From: Salinispora pacifica CNR114
Lineage (GTDB): Bacteria > Actinomycetota > Actinomycetes > Mycobacteriales > Micromonosporaceae
Direction: 5' to 3'
Assembly: GCF_000514775.1 (NCBI RefSeq)
Contig: NZ_KI911467.1
Location: 1-64,000, forward strand
Length of the DNA: 64,000 bases
This document shows positions 1-7,628 of this stretch, piece after piece (positions within the stretch are counted from its first letter, which is position 1; each line of letters opens with the position of its first letter). Under the pieces are notes generated by a model that made no database searches, was not told where the DNA came from, and saw nothing but the letters and a program-made list of their open reading frames with translations. A program made the translations under genes and the position numbers.

Positions 1-185
1 GTCCAGCAGTTCTTCGACGGTAACGGCGCCAGCAAGCCCCGGACGAAGTCACGCACCCGACGGCGAGGCTCCGGCCTGCGGAAACGCTGCCCGACCGTCA
101 ACATCAGGTCGTCGAACAACACCCGCCACCGCTGGGCGTCTACCCTGTATCCGGCAGCCACCGCTGCATCATGGTCAGTCCACAC
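1..185 (-). mobile_element. IS701-family transposase, 5' fragment running off the left edge
   Basis: Read on the minus strand from a GTG at 185, this stretch gives about 61 residues with no stop up to the window edge. It contains RWRVLFDDLM, an EPRRRVRDFVRG segment and LLAPLPSKNCW. These match the conserved N-terminal part of actinobacterial IS701-type DDE transposases, which carry an EPRRRARAFVRGLLAPL-like block. The catalytic DDE residues would lie outside the window, so I cannot tell whether the element is intact. The start codon is a guess; an earlier TCA codon in this frame does not help. It lies next to several broken genes, which fits an insertion hot spot. Confidence 0.72.
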
Positions 186-203
186 AACCGTCCATGATCG
201 ACG

Positions 204-662
204 GTGGCTGCCCTCGTTCCCGCATCGCATCGAACCGCAGCTCAGCCAAGGTCAACAACCCCGGCTGGAGTACTAGGTGCCTCACTCGATGACGGGACCT
301 TCGTGACCATCGACACTTACCAGGACGACATTACATGGGGCCTGTGGCGGCGCCGAGCAGCTAGCGACTACTCGGCGGACTGGGCAGGTATGACGGGGAT
401 ATATCGCATGCGGACCCTGTCGGAGTTGCCCACCGGCGAGGTCGACGGTGTCTCGACGTTCCTGGACGAAGGCGTCCTGGCCGAGGTGGTCTTGCACATT
501 CAGGGCCAATCGCTGCTGTTGATGGCGGGCGAACTGTACGAGTATCCGCAGGAGCGATTGGTGTTCAAACGCTGCGACGAGTCCGTCCTGGTGTTCACTG
601 AGCCCTCGGCGGCCGAATCGGTGGACTGGGTTCCCGAACGGCGAGAGCTAGCCCAAGGCTAA
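204..662 (+). CDS. Hypothetical protein, N-terminus doubtful
   Basis: The frame opens at a GTG and encodes up to 152 residues. The first 27 or so are low-complexity (Ala, Ser, Thr, Pro) and overlap the transposase promoter region. From about residue 28 the protein looks like a real acidic globular domain with segments such as FVTIDTYQDD and LYEYPQERLVFKR. I do not recognise the family. There is no convincing ribosome binding site at the GTG. The gene may therefore be the 3' part of a longer gene cut by the neighbouring insertion element. From 663 to about 935 I see no gene. Confidence 0.4.
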   Translation: MAALVPASHRTAAQPRSTTPAGVLGASLDDGTFVTIDTYQDDITWGLWRRRAASDYSADWAGMTGIYRMRTLSELPTGEVDGVSTFLDEGVLAEVVLHIQGQSLLLMAGELYEYPQERLVFKRCDESVLVFTEPSAAESVDWVPERRELAQG

Positions 663-935
663 ACCTGGTGAGGCCATGATTTCTCCGCGGCGCGCTGTGG
701 AAGCGCATTCCTTCTGCCGCTGTCCGCTCGGGATAGGGCTTGGCACGCCCGTAACGGCGAGGCGTACCCGGACTCGGCCCGGCTCGAACGGGCTGCCACC
801 CTCTTCTGATGCATCAAGGGCGCGGTCATCCGCACCCACCGCATCTTGGGCGAGGACGAAAAGAGTTTTCAACTCCTTCAACTTCTAGCTAGCGGCACTA
901 CGACGCCCGAACATGCGATTCCAGAACCGCGACCA

Positions 936-1215
936 CTACCTCTGCCCGGACCTGACCGGGCCGGTCTCGTACGCCGTGATCACGGCCCGCACCCGATCGC
1001 GTAGGCCGAGCTTGGTGGACACGTTACCGACGTGCGCCTTCGCGGTGTGTTGCCATCATCGCGGCCGCGATCTTTGGATTCGACCCTGCTTCCGCGCGCA
1101 TCCGCAGGGTTGTCCGCTCTCGGTTGGTCAACCCGGCCAGCCGCTCGATGGGCAGTAGGCGGGTGGCACTACGGCGAAGCCGACTCGTACCAGTTCCTGG
1201 TCGGCGACCCACCGC
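936..1215 (-). pseudogene. Frameshifted remnant of a LuxR-type response regulator (HTH domain)
   Basis: In one minus-strand frame there is LTNRERTTLRMRAEAGSNPKIAA, with the start of a LuxR/NarL helix-turn-helix split by an early stop. In another frame, directly downstream (about 1040 to 936), come KAHVGNVSTKLGLRDR and AVITAYETGPVRSG, ending at a TAG at 938-936. Together they rebuild the GerE-type DNA-binding domain and C-terminal tail typical of NarL-family response regulators. At least one frameshift near 1040-1055 separates the two halves. The receiver domain is missing or unrecognisable. This is a dead gene, not an expressed regulator. Confidence 0.75.
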
Positions 1216-1344
1216 CCTGATCACAGTGGTAGCCGTGTCTCGAACTTCGATCGTCAGTTCCTGCTTCCGCCAGCTCATCCGGGGCGACGCCGGAATGGCG
1301 ACGCCCCGGATGGCTGCTTCGCCGACCGTGCGGTTGCTGCGCGC

Positions 1345-1716
1345 TCAGCTGGCGGTGGGCTCCTTGTCGAGGAAGCCGTACACCGCGGAGAGCCGTCCGT
1401 CGTCGTCGGCCTTGACCACGTCGAAGCCCACGGCCACCGGCTCGGCTGCCCCGGCTGGGGCGAGGTGCCAGGTGAAGCGGGCAATGTCGTGATGGGTGTC
1501 GACCGGCCCGGCCAGGGTGAAGGTCATGCCCGGGAGCTGCGCCTGGACGGCACTGATAAACGCGTTGATCGCCTCGTGTCCCATGAGGCCTATCTTTGGA
1601 TCCGTATAGGTCGCATTTTCGGTGCAGATATCGCGAACCTTATCGATCCGACGCAGGGGATCAGTCTCATTCCACATGTCGATGTAGTGCTGGACGGTGT
1701 TGGCAAGGTCGCTCAT
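1345..1716 (-). CDS. SnoaL-like / nuclear transport factor 2 fold protein
   Basis: The protein has 123 residues and begins at an ATG preceded by a GAGAGGA ribosome binding site. It has the single-domain cone-fold pattern of the SnoaL-like family: an N-terminal helix (TVQHYIDMWNETDP), a TYTDP motif, then GHEAINAFISAVQAQLPGM and a strand-rich end with FTWHLAP and VGFDVV. Members range from polyketide cyclases to small ligand-binding proteins, so the substrate cannot be assigned. Longer upstream frames exist, but their extra 96 residues have no domain character and no ribosome binding site. The gene is intact although broken genes flank it on both sides. Confidence 0.72.
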   Translation of the reverse strand: MSDLANTVQHYIDMWNETDPLRRIDKVRDICTENATYTDPKIGLMGHEAINAFISAVQAQLPGMTFTLAGPVDTHHDIARFTWHLAPAGAAEPVAVGFDVVKADDDGRLSAVYGFLDKEPTAS

Positions 1717-1939
1717 GGCTGCGGATCCTCTCGTCTCGGAGGCCACCTGGTGTCCCCGTGGTTCCTGGAGGTTCGCACCGCCGGCGGTGGAGTGTCCATT
1801 ATCCGCCAGGTAATGGTTGGTCCCGGTGACCTGGTTGGGTTCCCCGTAGCCACGACGATCCGCGTCGCTCTCGGATTGATCGGGTCGGGTTCGCCCGGGG
1901 CGTGCGGATGTTGGTTCACGTCGACCGAGACTCGACATT

Positions 1940-2350
1940 GGGGTGACGTACGGGTCACCCGGACCGGCGCGGAGCCGAGGGGATGGTCCATCGCCGAGTG
2001 CCACGTCTACGGTACGCCGGCGCTGGACCGTGGCGGCTGGACCGTCTCGACGTCAGCCGCCGAAAGCGGCAGCCCGGCGAGGAACGCTGTTGACCCGAGC
2101 CAGACCACCCGGTGGAGCGCGGTGGCGGGACAAGCCCCCGGGCAGCACTTCCCGGTCGACCTGGGCGCGGCAACCCTTTCACCCGGCTGCTGCTCGACAG
2201 CAGCGGCTCCTCGGGGACGGCCCGCGCGGGTACCAGGTCCAGGTGTCATCCACGACCATCGCCACCGGATTCGGACCGGCCAGGTGACCACCGTCAACGT
2301 CCCCAGCACCCAAGCCCGGTACCTGCGGCTCCGGCTGACGGGTGGGATGC
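1940..2350 (+). pseudogene. Remnant of tandem F5/8 type C (discoidin / CBM32-like) domains
   Basis: The end of one F5/8 C domain is visible as WSIAECHVYGTPA. A second starts with GGWTVSTSAAESGS, NAVDPSQTTRWS and APGQHFPVDLGA. The homology then hops frames: FTRLLLDSSGSSG (frame 3), DGPRGYQVQVSSTTIATGFG (frame 2) and TGQVTTVNVPSTQARYLRLR (frame 1). Three frame changes in about 350 bases mark a decayed gene. Such domains bind sugars and are usually appended to secreted glycoside hydrolases. No catalytic domain remains. The remnant ends just before the convergent acyltransferase gene. Confidence 0.78.
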
Positions 2351-2373
2351 CAAAACTGGTGGTCCCTGGTCGG

Positions 2374-4179
2374 CTACTGCTCGTCGAGGAGGGCGCGCAG
2401 CTCACGCAACGCCTCGCGGAGCCGGTCGGCGAACGTGTGCATCATCTCGGCGACCGGGCGTGGAGTGCTGAGGTACAGCTGGAACCGGTCCGGCAGCAGC
2501 ACGTAGGCGATTCCGATGCAACGGCTGCTGGTGGCCCCGAATCCGAAGTAGCGGATCTTCGTCGACGGCGCCGAGCTGGTGCTCAGGTAGTCGTCGCGCA
2601 TCGTGCGCCACCCCGGCGTTTCGTAGAGTCGGGGCGACTCCGGCACGCCGAGTTCGGCCCCCCGCCGCTGCTGGATGAGCTGTAGCTCCCAGAGGTGCTG
2701 CTCCGGTGCGGCACCGGCCTGGCACTGCTTCGCCCGTTCGACATGTTTGTCGGCCGCGGCACGAAACGCCGCCCGGCGCTCCTCCCGGGCTGCGGCGGGA
2801 TCGTCCATGACCGCGACGAACCGCAGCACTTCGGGCGTGACGACGCGCATCGCCTCGGTTCGCCCCCGCGAGTACTGGCGGGTGGCGATGGACTCGTACG
2901 TGGCACCGGTGAACCCCTTGGCGCGTTTGTGCGCGAGCTGGTATCCCAGCTGTACGAAGGCGTCCGGTGACATTCGGAGCCGCTTGACCTCGTCCACCCC
3001 GAACTCGTCGATGGGTAGGGTCACGGTGGCGGTGTCCGCGCCGAACTGGGCGAAGGATTGTGCCGCGGTGCCGATCTCGGCTTGCAGCCCGTCATCGAGC
3101 ACGAAGGTGACCGGCTCGATCGCTGGCACGCCCTGTGCCACCGCACCGGACTGCGCGGCGTGCTCCTCCGGTGTTCCGGCGAGGATCGTGTCGACGAAGC
3201 TGAGGATGGTGGTGCCGTCCAGCTCGCAGTGTTCGACGTTGATGCCGGCGGTGCCATCCGCGAAGACTATGAGCGACACCGCCTTGTCGAACCACCGGTT
3301 GCCGCTGTCGCCGTGCAGGAGTTGGTCGCAGGCCGCCAGATCGTCGGCGGGGGTCAGGTCCTCCAGGCAGACGCAGAACAGCGCCGTCTCGATGGCCTCC
3401 AGCGCCGCGGCGTTGCTGGGGTCGAGCGCGACCAGTCGCTGTCGGGCGGCCGCCCACTCGGCACGGGCCATGGTGGTGAGGTGGCCGGCCGCGGTGGTCA
3501 TCGCCGCCGGCACGAGGCCGGCCTTCTGCAGCTCCCGCAGGCCCGCCGCCAGGTCATCGAGGGAGTAGGGGCGCCCGTCCGGACCGAGTACGTCCATCCG
3601 GAAGGCGTTGCCGTGGCAGAACACCACGATGTGCCGTGCGGTTGCGGGGCCCGGCATCTCGGCGCTGTACGGTGCTCGGACGCTGTCCTGCGTCGGCCCC
3701 GGGATACGGGTGGTGGAGAAGAGAAATTTGTTCTGTTCCATCGACAGCGGCTGCCCGCGGGTCACGGCAGGTGGGATGCGCTCCGCGTCGAGCTGGACCT
3801 TGTAGTTGACGGTGGCGGCGATGAGCCGCACCGCGCGCTCCACCTGTGGATCGGCGAACCCGCGCAGCGGCGTGTCACGAAACAGGAAGAAGAAGTTGGC
3901 GTTCAACGCGATGCGGTCGCGCCGGCCGAGGTAGCGGGCCGGCCAGAAGTAGTCCAGCCAGCTGTGGGTAGCGGTGTCCTCGTTGTACCGCACCAGGTCG
4001 GCGTGGAGCTTCGGACCCGGACCGTCGGCCTGCTCGAACTCCCGCACCGCGGCCTCGGTGTCGGCGAACTCCTGCGCTGTCAGCAGCGGCCCGGACCACT
4101 CGAGGAAGCGGGCACAGGTCTCCTCCAGCGTGGGTAGCGGTACCGAGGGCAACTTGCCCTCGTTCTCGAACGTACTCAC
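2374..4179 (-). CDS. Carnitine/choline O-acyltransferase family protein
   Basis: This 601-residue protein has the length and fold markers of the Carn_acyltransf family (carnitine, choline and related CoA-dependent acyltransferases). The catalytic His is H317 in GINVEHCELDG, matching the family EHxxxDG signature. Early motifs (LPTLEETCARFL, W..YWPARYL-like, LNANFFFLF) and a late FGFGATSSRCIGIAYVLLPD block with a C-terminal helix also fit. The family transfers an acyl group between CoA and a hydroxyl-bearing amine. The acceptor here is unknown. The gene follows the Fe(II)/2OG oxygenase gene on the same strand with a gap of about 120 bp, so the two may share a transcript and a pathway. Confidence 0.85.
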   Translation of the reverse strand: MSTFENEGKLPSVPLPTLEETCARFLEWSGPLLTAQEFADTEAAVREFEQADGPGPKLHADLVRYNEDTATHSWLDYFWPARYLGRRDRIALNANFFFLFRDTPLRGFADPQVERAVRLIAATVNYKVQLDAERIPPAVTRGQPLSMEQNKFLFSTTRIPGPTQDSVRAPYSAEMPGPATARHIVVFCHGNAFRMDVLGPDGRPYSLDDLAAGLRELQKAGLVPAAMTTAAGHLTTMARAEWAAARQRLVALDPSNAAALEAIETALFCVCLEDLTPADDLAACDQLLHGDSGNRWFDKAVSLIVFADGTAGINVEHCELDGTTILSFVDTILAGTPEEHAAQSGAVAQGVPAIEPVTFVLDDGLQAEIGTAAQSFAQFGADTATVTLPIDEFGVDEVKRLRMSPDAFVQLGYQLAHKRAKGFTGATYESIATRQYSRGRTEAMRVVTPEVLRFVAVMDDPAAAREERRAAFRAAADKHVERAKQCQAGAAPEQHLWELQLIQQRRGAELGVPESPRLYETPGWRTMRDDYLSTSSAPSTKIRYFGFGATSSRCIGIAYVLLPDRFQLYLSTPRPVAEMMHTFADRLREALRELRALLDEQ

Positions 4180-4299
4180 TCGGCCTCCTGGAATGTGCTG
4201 CTCGTCGGGCCGCCTTCTGGGCCAGTGGTTGCGGTCAAAGGGTATGCCGTCGGAAGTCCGCCGGGCTGGTTGAAACGCATGGGGTTATCTTCGTGAGCG

Positions 4300-5142
4300 C
4301 TAGTCCAGCAGCTGGTCGACTCGGGTGGCATGACGTTCGGCATCGCGGTGCGTGGGTAGGACCCGGCCGAAGAGCTGCTGCGTACGGGTGACACTGCCCG
4401 TCACGCCGGGGCGTTGGGAGTAGGCGAAGATCGCTGTGTGCCGGGCGGTGTCCCCGTGCACGGCACTCACCCGGTGTAGCGCGTACCGCCCCTTGAACAG
4501 TTGGAGGTCACCGGGACGCAGAGTCTGGGCTCGTACCGGTGCTCGATCGGCACCGGTGAGCACCGCACGGACCGCGTCGAAGTTCTCCGCACCCGCAGAA
4601 CGGATGTTCGGGCAGTACTCGAATACGCCCCCGTCCTCCGGCTCCTGGGTCAGTAGGCTGACGGTGAACTCGTTGAGGTCGAAGTGCCACGGATGGTCCA
4701 TACCGGGCTGCACGACATTGAGTACCAGGCCGGAGAGCGGGTCGGCGAGTTCGTGGAGTGCGGGGAGTTCGAAACAGGCGGCGACGAAGCGTACGAACGA
4801 CGGGTCGCGGTAGAGCCGGTGGATGACACTGTCGGCGGGGATCAGATCGCGCGGGACGAACGCGTTGCCGCGGCGCATGAGGATGCGACCCGGGTGCTCC
4901 GCCGGTAGGTCGGCGTCGAGTTTCGTATTGTAGACGTTGGTTTCCGTAACGTCGTAGTATGCCGACGGGGCAACTGTGGCGCCTTCTCGTCGTAGCGTCT
5001 CCCAGCTGGTCGGTCGAATGAACTCCGGCAGCACACTGCAACCGTGGTCCCGCAGTTCGGCGCGGGTTTTTGTGACGACGCGTTCCCATACGTCGCTTCC
5101 TGGAGCGGCCAGTGGATAACGCACGGTGTCCACGTCATGCAT
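4300..5142 (-). CDS. BesD/HalD-like Fe(II)/2-oxoglutarate oxygenase, HxD type
   Basis: The 280-residue protein contains HPWHFDLNEFTVSLL followed by EDGGVFEYCPNIR, then FKGRYALHRVSAVHGD and RHTAIFAYSQRPG. This pattern is that of the BesD/HalD/ArpA-like group of non-haem iron oxygenases acting on small molecules, often free amino acids. Putative iron ligands are H153, D155 and H223, with R234 as a candidate 2-oxoglutarate anchor. Radical halogenases of this group replace the Asp by Gly; here Asp is kept, so hydroxylation is more likely than halogenation. The ATG has an AAGGGA sequence about 11 bases upstream. The carnitine-type acyltransferase lies downstream and the TetR gene upstream on the same strand. 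Confidence 0.8.
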   Translation of the reverse strand: MHDVDTVRYPLAAPGSDVWERVVTKTRAELRDHGCSVLPEFIRPTSWETLRREGATVAPSAYYDVTETNVYNTKLDADLPAEHPGRILMRRGNAFVPRDLIPADSVIHRLYRDPSFVRFVAACFELPALHELADPLSGLVLNVVQPGMDHPWHFDLNEFTVSLLTQEPEDGGVFEYCPNIRSAGAENFDAVRAVLTGADRAPVRAQTLRPGDLQLFKGRYALHRVSAVHGDTARHTAIFAYSQRPGVTGSVTRTQQLFGRVLPTHRDAERHATRVDQLLD

Positions 5143-5257
5143 TCAGATGGTTCCCTTCTTCAATGGCGGCGACATGAAGAATTGCGGAATCCTAACAGGA
5201 GTTACCGACCGGCAGCCTCATGTTGGTTACCTTTTTCACAGCCGCACGTGCCGGGCT

Positions 5258-5917
5258 TCACCGCATCCCGGATCCTGCTGCGCCGGCGGTCATGAGCTCG
5301 TTGCTGGGGCGGGCGAAGGCGCCCGCGCGGGCGGCGACGCTCACCTGGTGGGCCGAGCGTGCGGCGAGGCCGCTGTCGGCGGGAGACCGGAGTAGGACGA
5401 GGGTGTGGTACAGCGGTGCGGTCGCCGCGATGATCACGGCGCGTGGGTCGGTGTCGGCTGGGACCTCGCCGCGGTCAATGGCGCGTCGCACGATGGCAGC
5501 ACAGCGCGCGTAGCGATCGGCCCAAAAGGTCCGCAGCGCCTCCGCTGCCTGGGGGGAGCGAAACGAGGCGGCGATCAGCGCGGTGCTGATCGATGAGTCG
5601 GTGGTCAGCGCCGCGTGGACCTCACAGTTGACTGCGGCGAGGTCTGTCTCCAGCGAACCGGTCTGTGGCGGGCGCCAGTCGTCGCCGGTCGCGTCGGTCA
5701 GGACATCAGCCAGTAGGCCGCCGACGTCCCGCCAGCGCCGGTAGACCGTGGTCCGGTGTACGCCCGACCGGTCGGCCACGGCGTCCATGGTCAGTAGGTC
5801 GAAGCCGCCCTCAACCAGCTGCGCGCGGACGGCGTCAAGCACCTTGCGGCGGACGCGCGCACTGCGTCCATTGGGGCGGCGGGGGGATTTATCGGTTGGC
5901 GGCGGGGGCTGGGCCAT
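5258..5917 (-). CDS. TetR/AcrR-family transcriptional regulator
   Basis: This is a 219-residue TetR-family protein. The N-terminal HTH is clear: VRRKVLDAVRAQLVEGGFD, then MDAVADRSGVHRTTVYRRWRD (about residues 23-66). The C-terminal ligand-binding domain ends in a variable tail. The gene lies divergently 118 bp from the start codon of an ABC-F resistance gene and upstream of the 2OG oxygenase on its own strand, so it could control either side. The ATG lacks a ribosome binding site. A TAAGAT hexamer (complement of 5924-5929) ends six bases before the start codon, which suggests a leaderless transcript. Confidence 0.9.
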   Translation of the reverse strand: MAQPPPPTDKSPRRPNGRSARVRRKVLDAVRAQLVEGGFDLLTMDAVADRSGVHRTTVYRRWRDVGGLLADVLTDATGDDWRPPQTGSLETDLAAVNCEVHAALTTDSSISTALIAASFRSPQAAEALRTFWADRYARCAAIVRRAIDRGEVPADTDPRAVIIAATAPLYHTLVLLRSPADSGLAARSAHQVSVAARAGAFARPSNELMTAGAAGSGMR

Positions 5918-5923
5918 GTCAGC

Positions 5924-5950
5924 ATCTTATCGCTACATCCATAGCTTTAG
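5924..5950. promoter_or_regulatory. Divergent promoter with imperfect palindrome
   Basis: The segment contains the minus-strand TAAGAT (-10 like) for the TetR gene. It also holds an imperfect inverted repeat, GCTA (5932-5935) and TAGC (5942-5945), with outer TA/TA pairs. A TetR protein could bind here and control both its own gene and the ABC-F gene. This is inference from position and symmetry only. Confidence 0.35.
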
Positions 5951-6035
5951 GGAGGCGTGATGCTCCGCTGAGTGTTCCCCGTGTCCGACCTCCCGCCCCG
6001 GCGGGTTCCCGACCTTGACACTTCGGAGCATCCAC
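5951..6035 (+). promoter_or_regulatory. Leader/attenuator of the ABC-F gene with SD-sequestering hairpin
   Basis: GATGCTCCG (5959-5967) is exactly complementary to CGGAGCATC (6024-6032). AGTGT (5971-5975) pairs with ACACT (6018-6022), and an inner hairpin CCCGC/GCGGG forms at 5992-6005. The right arm contains the GGAG ribosome binding site (6025-6028) of the ABC-F gene, and the left arm contains the start codon of a three-codon uORF. The fold would hide the downstream ribosome binding site. A ribosome stalled on the uORF would open it. This is the classic design of antibiotic-responsive leaders of ABC-F and erm genes. Confidence 0.68.
5960..5971 (+). CDS. Three-residue leader peptide uORF (MLR)
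   Basis: ATG CTC CGC TGA is preceded by a perfect GGAGG (5951-5955) four bases upstream. Such a strong ribosome binding site before a three-codon frame, inside a hairpin controlling an ABC-F gene, argues for a regulatory uORF on which drug-bound ribosomes stall. Expression is unproven. Confidence 0.55.
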   Translation: MLR

Positions 6036-7628
6036 ATGCCCACCCAGATCAGCGTCCAGAGCGTGACCAAGGCGTACGGTGATCGACTTCTGCTTGACGG
6101 CGTCACCTTCGCCGTCACCCCCAACCGGCGTACGGGGATCATCGGCGAGAACGGCTCCGGCAAGTCGACGCTGCTGCGCCTGCTCGCCGGCCGAGAGGAG
6201 CCGGACGATGGGCAGGTGATTGTCACCGCGGACGGCGGTGTCGGGTACCTCGCCCAGGACATGTACCTGCCGGGGCAGCTGACCGTTCAGCAGGCGATCG
6301 ATGCCGCCCTGGCCGACCTGCGCGCGATGGAGGCGCGGTTACGGGAACTGGAGCCACGGCTCGCCGGCGGCAACCAGAACGACCTGACCGAGTACGGGAA
6401 CCTGGCGACCACCTTCGAGCTGCGGGGAGGGTACGAGGCCGACGCCCGGGTCGAGCAGGCGTTGCACGGGCTGGGGCTGACCGCGGTGGAGCGGCACCGT
6501 CCGCTTGGCGGCCTCTCCGGCGGGGAGCAGGCGCGCGTGCACCTGGCCTCGGTGCTGGCCGCCAACAGTGAGGTGCTGCTGCTCGACGAACCGACCAACC
6601 ATCTTGACGACACCGCGTTGAGCTGGCTGGAGGGGTACCTCGGCTCCCGGCGTGGCACCACGGTCGTGGTCTCCCATGACCGGGTCTTCCTGGAGCAGGT
6701 TGCCACCGGCCTGATCGAGGTGGACGCGGATCGGCGCACCCTGGTCCGCTACGGCGCCGGGTACGCCGGCTACCTGGTCGAGCGGGCGGCGGCCCGGCAA
6801 CGCTGGCAGCAGGCGTACGAACAGTGGCAGGCGGAGTCGGACCGGCTGCGGGAGGTTGCGGCGACCACGGCCCGACAGGTGGCGCCCGGCCGGGCGATGA
6901 AGGATTGCAACAAGATCGCCTATGACCGCAACGCCGGCCGGGTGCAGCAGTCGGTCGCGAGCCGCGTCCGCAATGCGGAGCTACGACTGCGCCGCCTCCA
7001 GGCGGATCCGGTGCCGCCGCCGCCCGACCCGCTTCGGTTCGAGCCGCCCAGGCATCCGGCAGCCGTCGCCGGGGTGCTACTGGCCGCCCGGGAGGTGACG
7101 TTCGCCGGTCGGCTCAAGCCCACCACGCTGACCGTCGCGACGGGACAACGCCTGCTGATCCGGGGGCCGAACGGCGCCGGGAAGAGCACGCTGTTGCGGA
7201 TCCTCGCCGGTGACCTCGCCCCGGACGGTGGTCAGGTGACCCGTTCTGGCCGGATCGGGTACCTCCCACAGGAGGTTTCCACCGCCGAGCCGGAGCGGAC
7301 CCTGCTGGCCGCCTTCGCGCACGGACGGCCCGGTCCGGCCGAGGAGTACATCTCCAGTCTGCTTTCGCTCGGGCTGTTCACCCCGGAGAGCCTCACCGTG
7401 CCGATCGGCCGGCTCTCCACCGGGCAACGCCAACGGCTGGCGGTGGCCCGGCTGTTCAGCGAGCCCGTCGACCTACTGCTGCTGGATGAGCCCACCAACC
7501 ATCTCTCGCTGGGCCTGGTCGAGGAGTTGGAGGCCGCTCTGGCGGAATACCAGGGTGCCGTCGTGGTGGTCAGTCACGACCGCCGGCTGTGCCGGCGCTG
7601 GTCCGGCGAGGCCCGGGAGGTGGCCTGA
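6036..7628 (+). CDS. ABC-F family ribosome-protection ATPase (antibiotic resistance)
   Basis: The protein has 530 residues and two ABC domains without membrane segments. Domain 1 has Walker A GENGSGKST, signature LSGGEQAR and LLLDEPTNHLDD. Domain 2 has GPNGAGKST, LSTGQRQR and LLLDEPTNHLS. An interdomain linker of about 80 residues is rich in Arg and Gln. This matches actinomycete ABC-F proteins of the TlrC/OleB/CarA/LmrC kind, which act in the cytosol by displacing macrolides, lincosamides or related drugs from the ribosome. I chose the ATG at 6036 because GGAG lies seven bases upstream; the frame could also open at a TTG at 6015. The leader suggests drug-induced expression. Its end overlaps the convergent MFS gene by 59 bp. 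Confidence 0.9.
   Translation: MPTQISVQSVTKAYGDRLLLDGVTFAVTPNRRTGIIGENGSGKSTLLRLLAGREEPDDGQVIVTADGGVGYLAQDMYLPGQLTVQQAIDAALADLRAMEARLRELEPRLAGGNQNDLTEYGNLATTFELRGGYEADARVEQALHGLGLTAVERHRPLGGLSGGEQARVHLASVLAANSEVLLLDEPTNHLDDTALSWLEGYLGSRRGTTVVVSHDRVFLEQVATGLIEVDADRRTLVRYGAGYAGYLVERAAARQRWQQAYEQWQAESDRLREVAATTARQVAPGRAMKDCNKIAYDRNAGRVQQSVASRVRNAELRLRRLQADPVPPPPDPLRFEPPRHPAAVAGVLLAAREVTFAGRLKPTTLTVATGQRLLIRGPNGAGKSTLLRILAGDLAPDGGQVTRSGRIGYLPQEVSTAEPERTLLAAFAHGRPGPAEEYISSLLSLGLFTPESLTVPIGRLSTGQRQRLAVARLFSEPVDLLLLDEPTNHLSLGLVEELEAALAEYQGAVVVVSHDRRLCRRWSGEAREVA

Noticed and set aside
1465..2685. A 406-codon plus-strand frame
   Set aside because: It joins the antisense of the SnoaL gene, part of the discoidin relic and the antisense of the acyltransferase, so it is not a gene.
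4300..5142. Radical halogenase
   Set aside because: The family includes halogenases, but the facial-triad Asp155 is present, which leaves no site for chloride.
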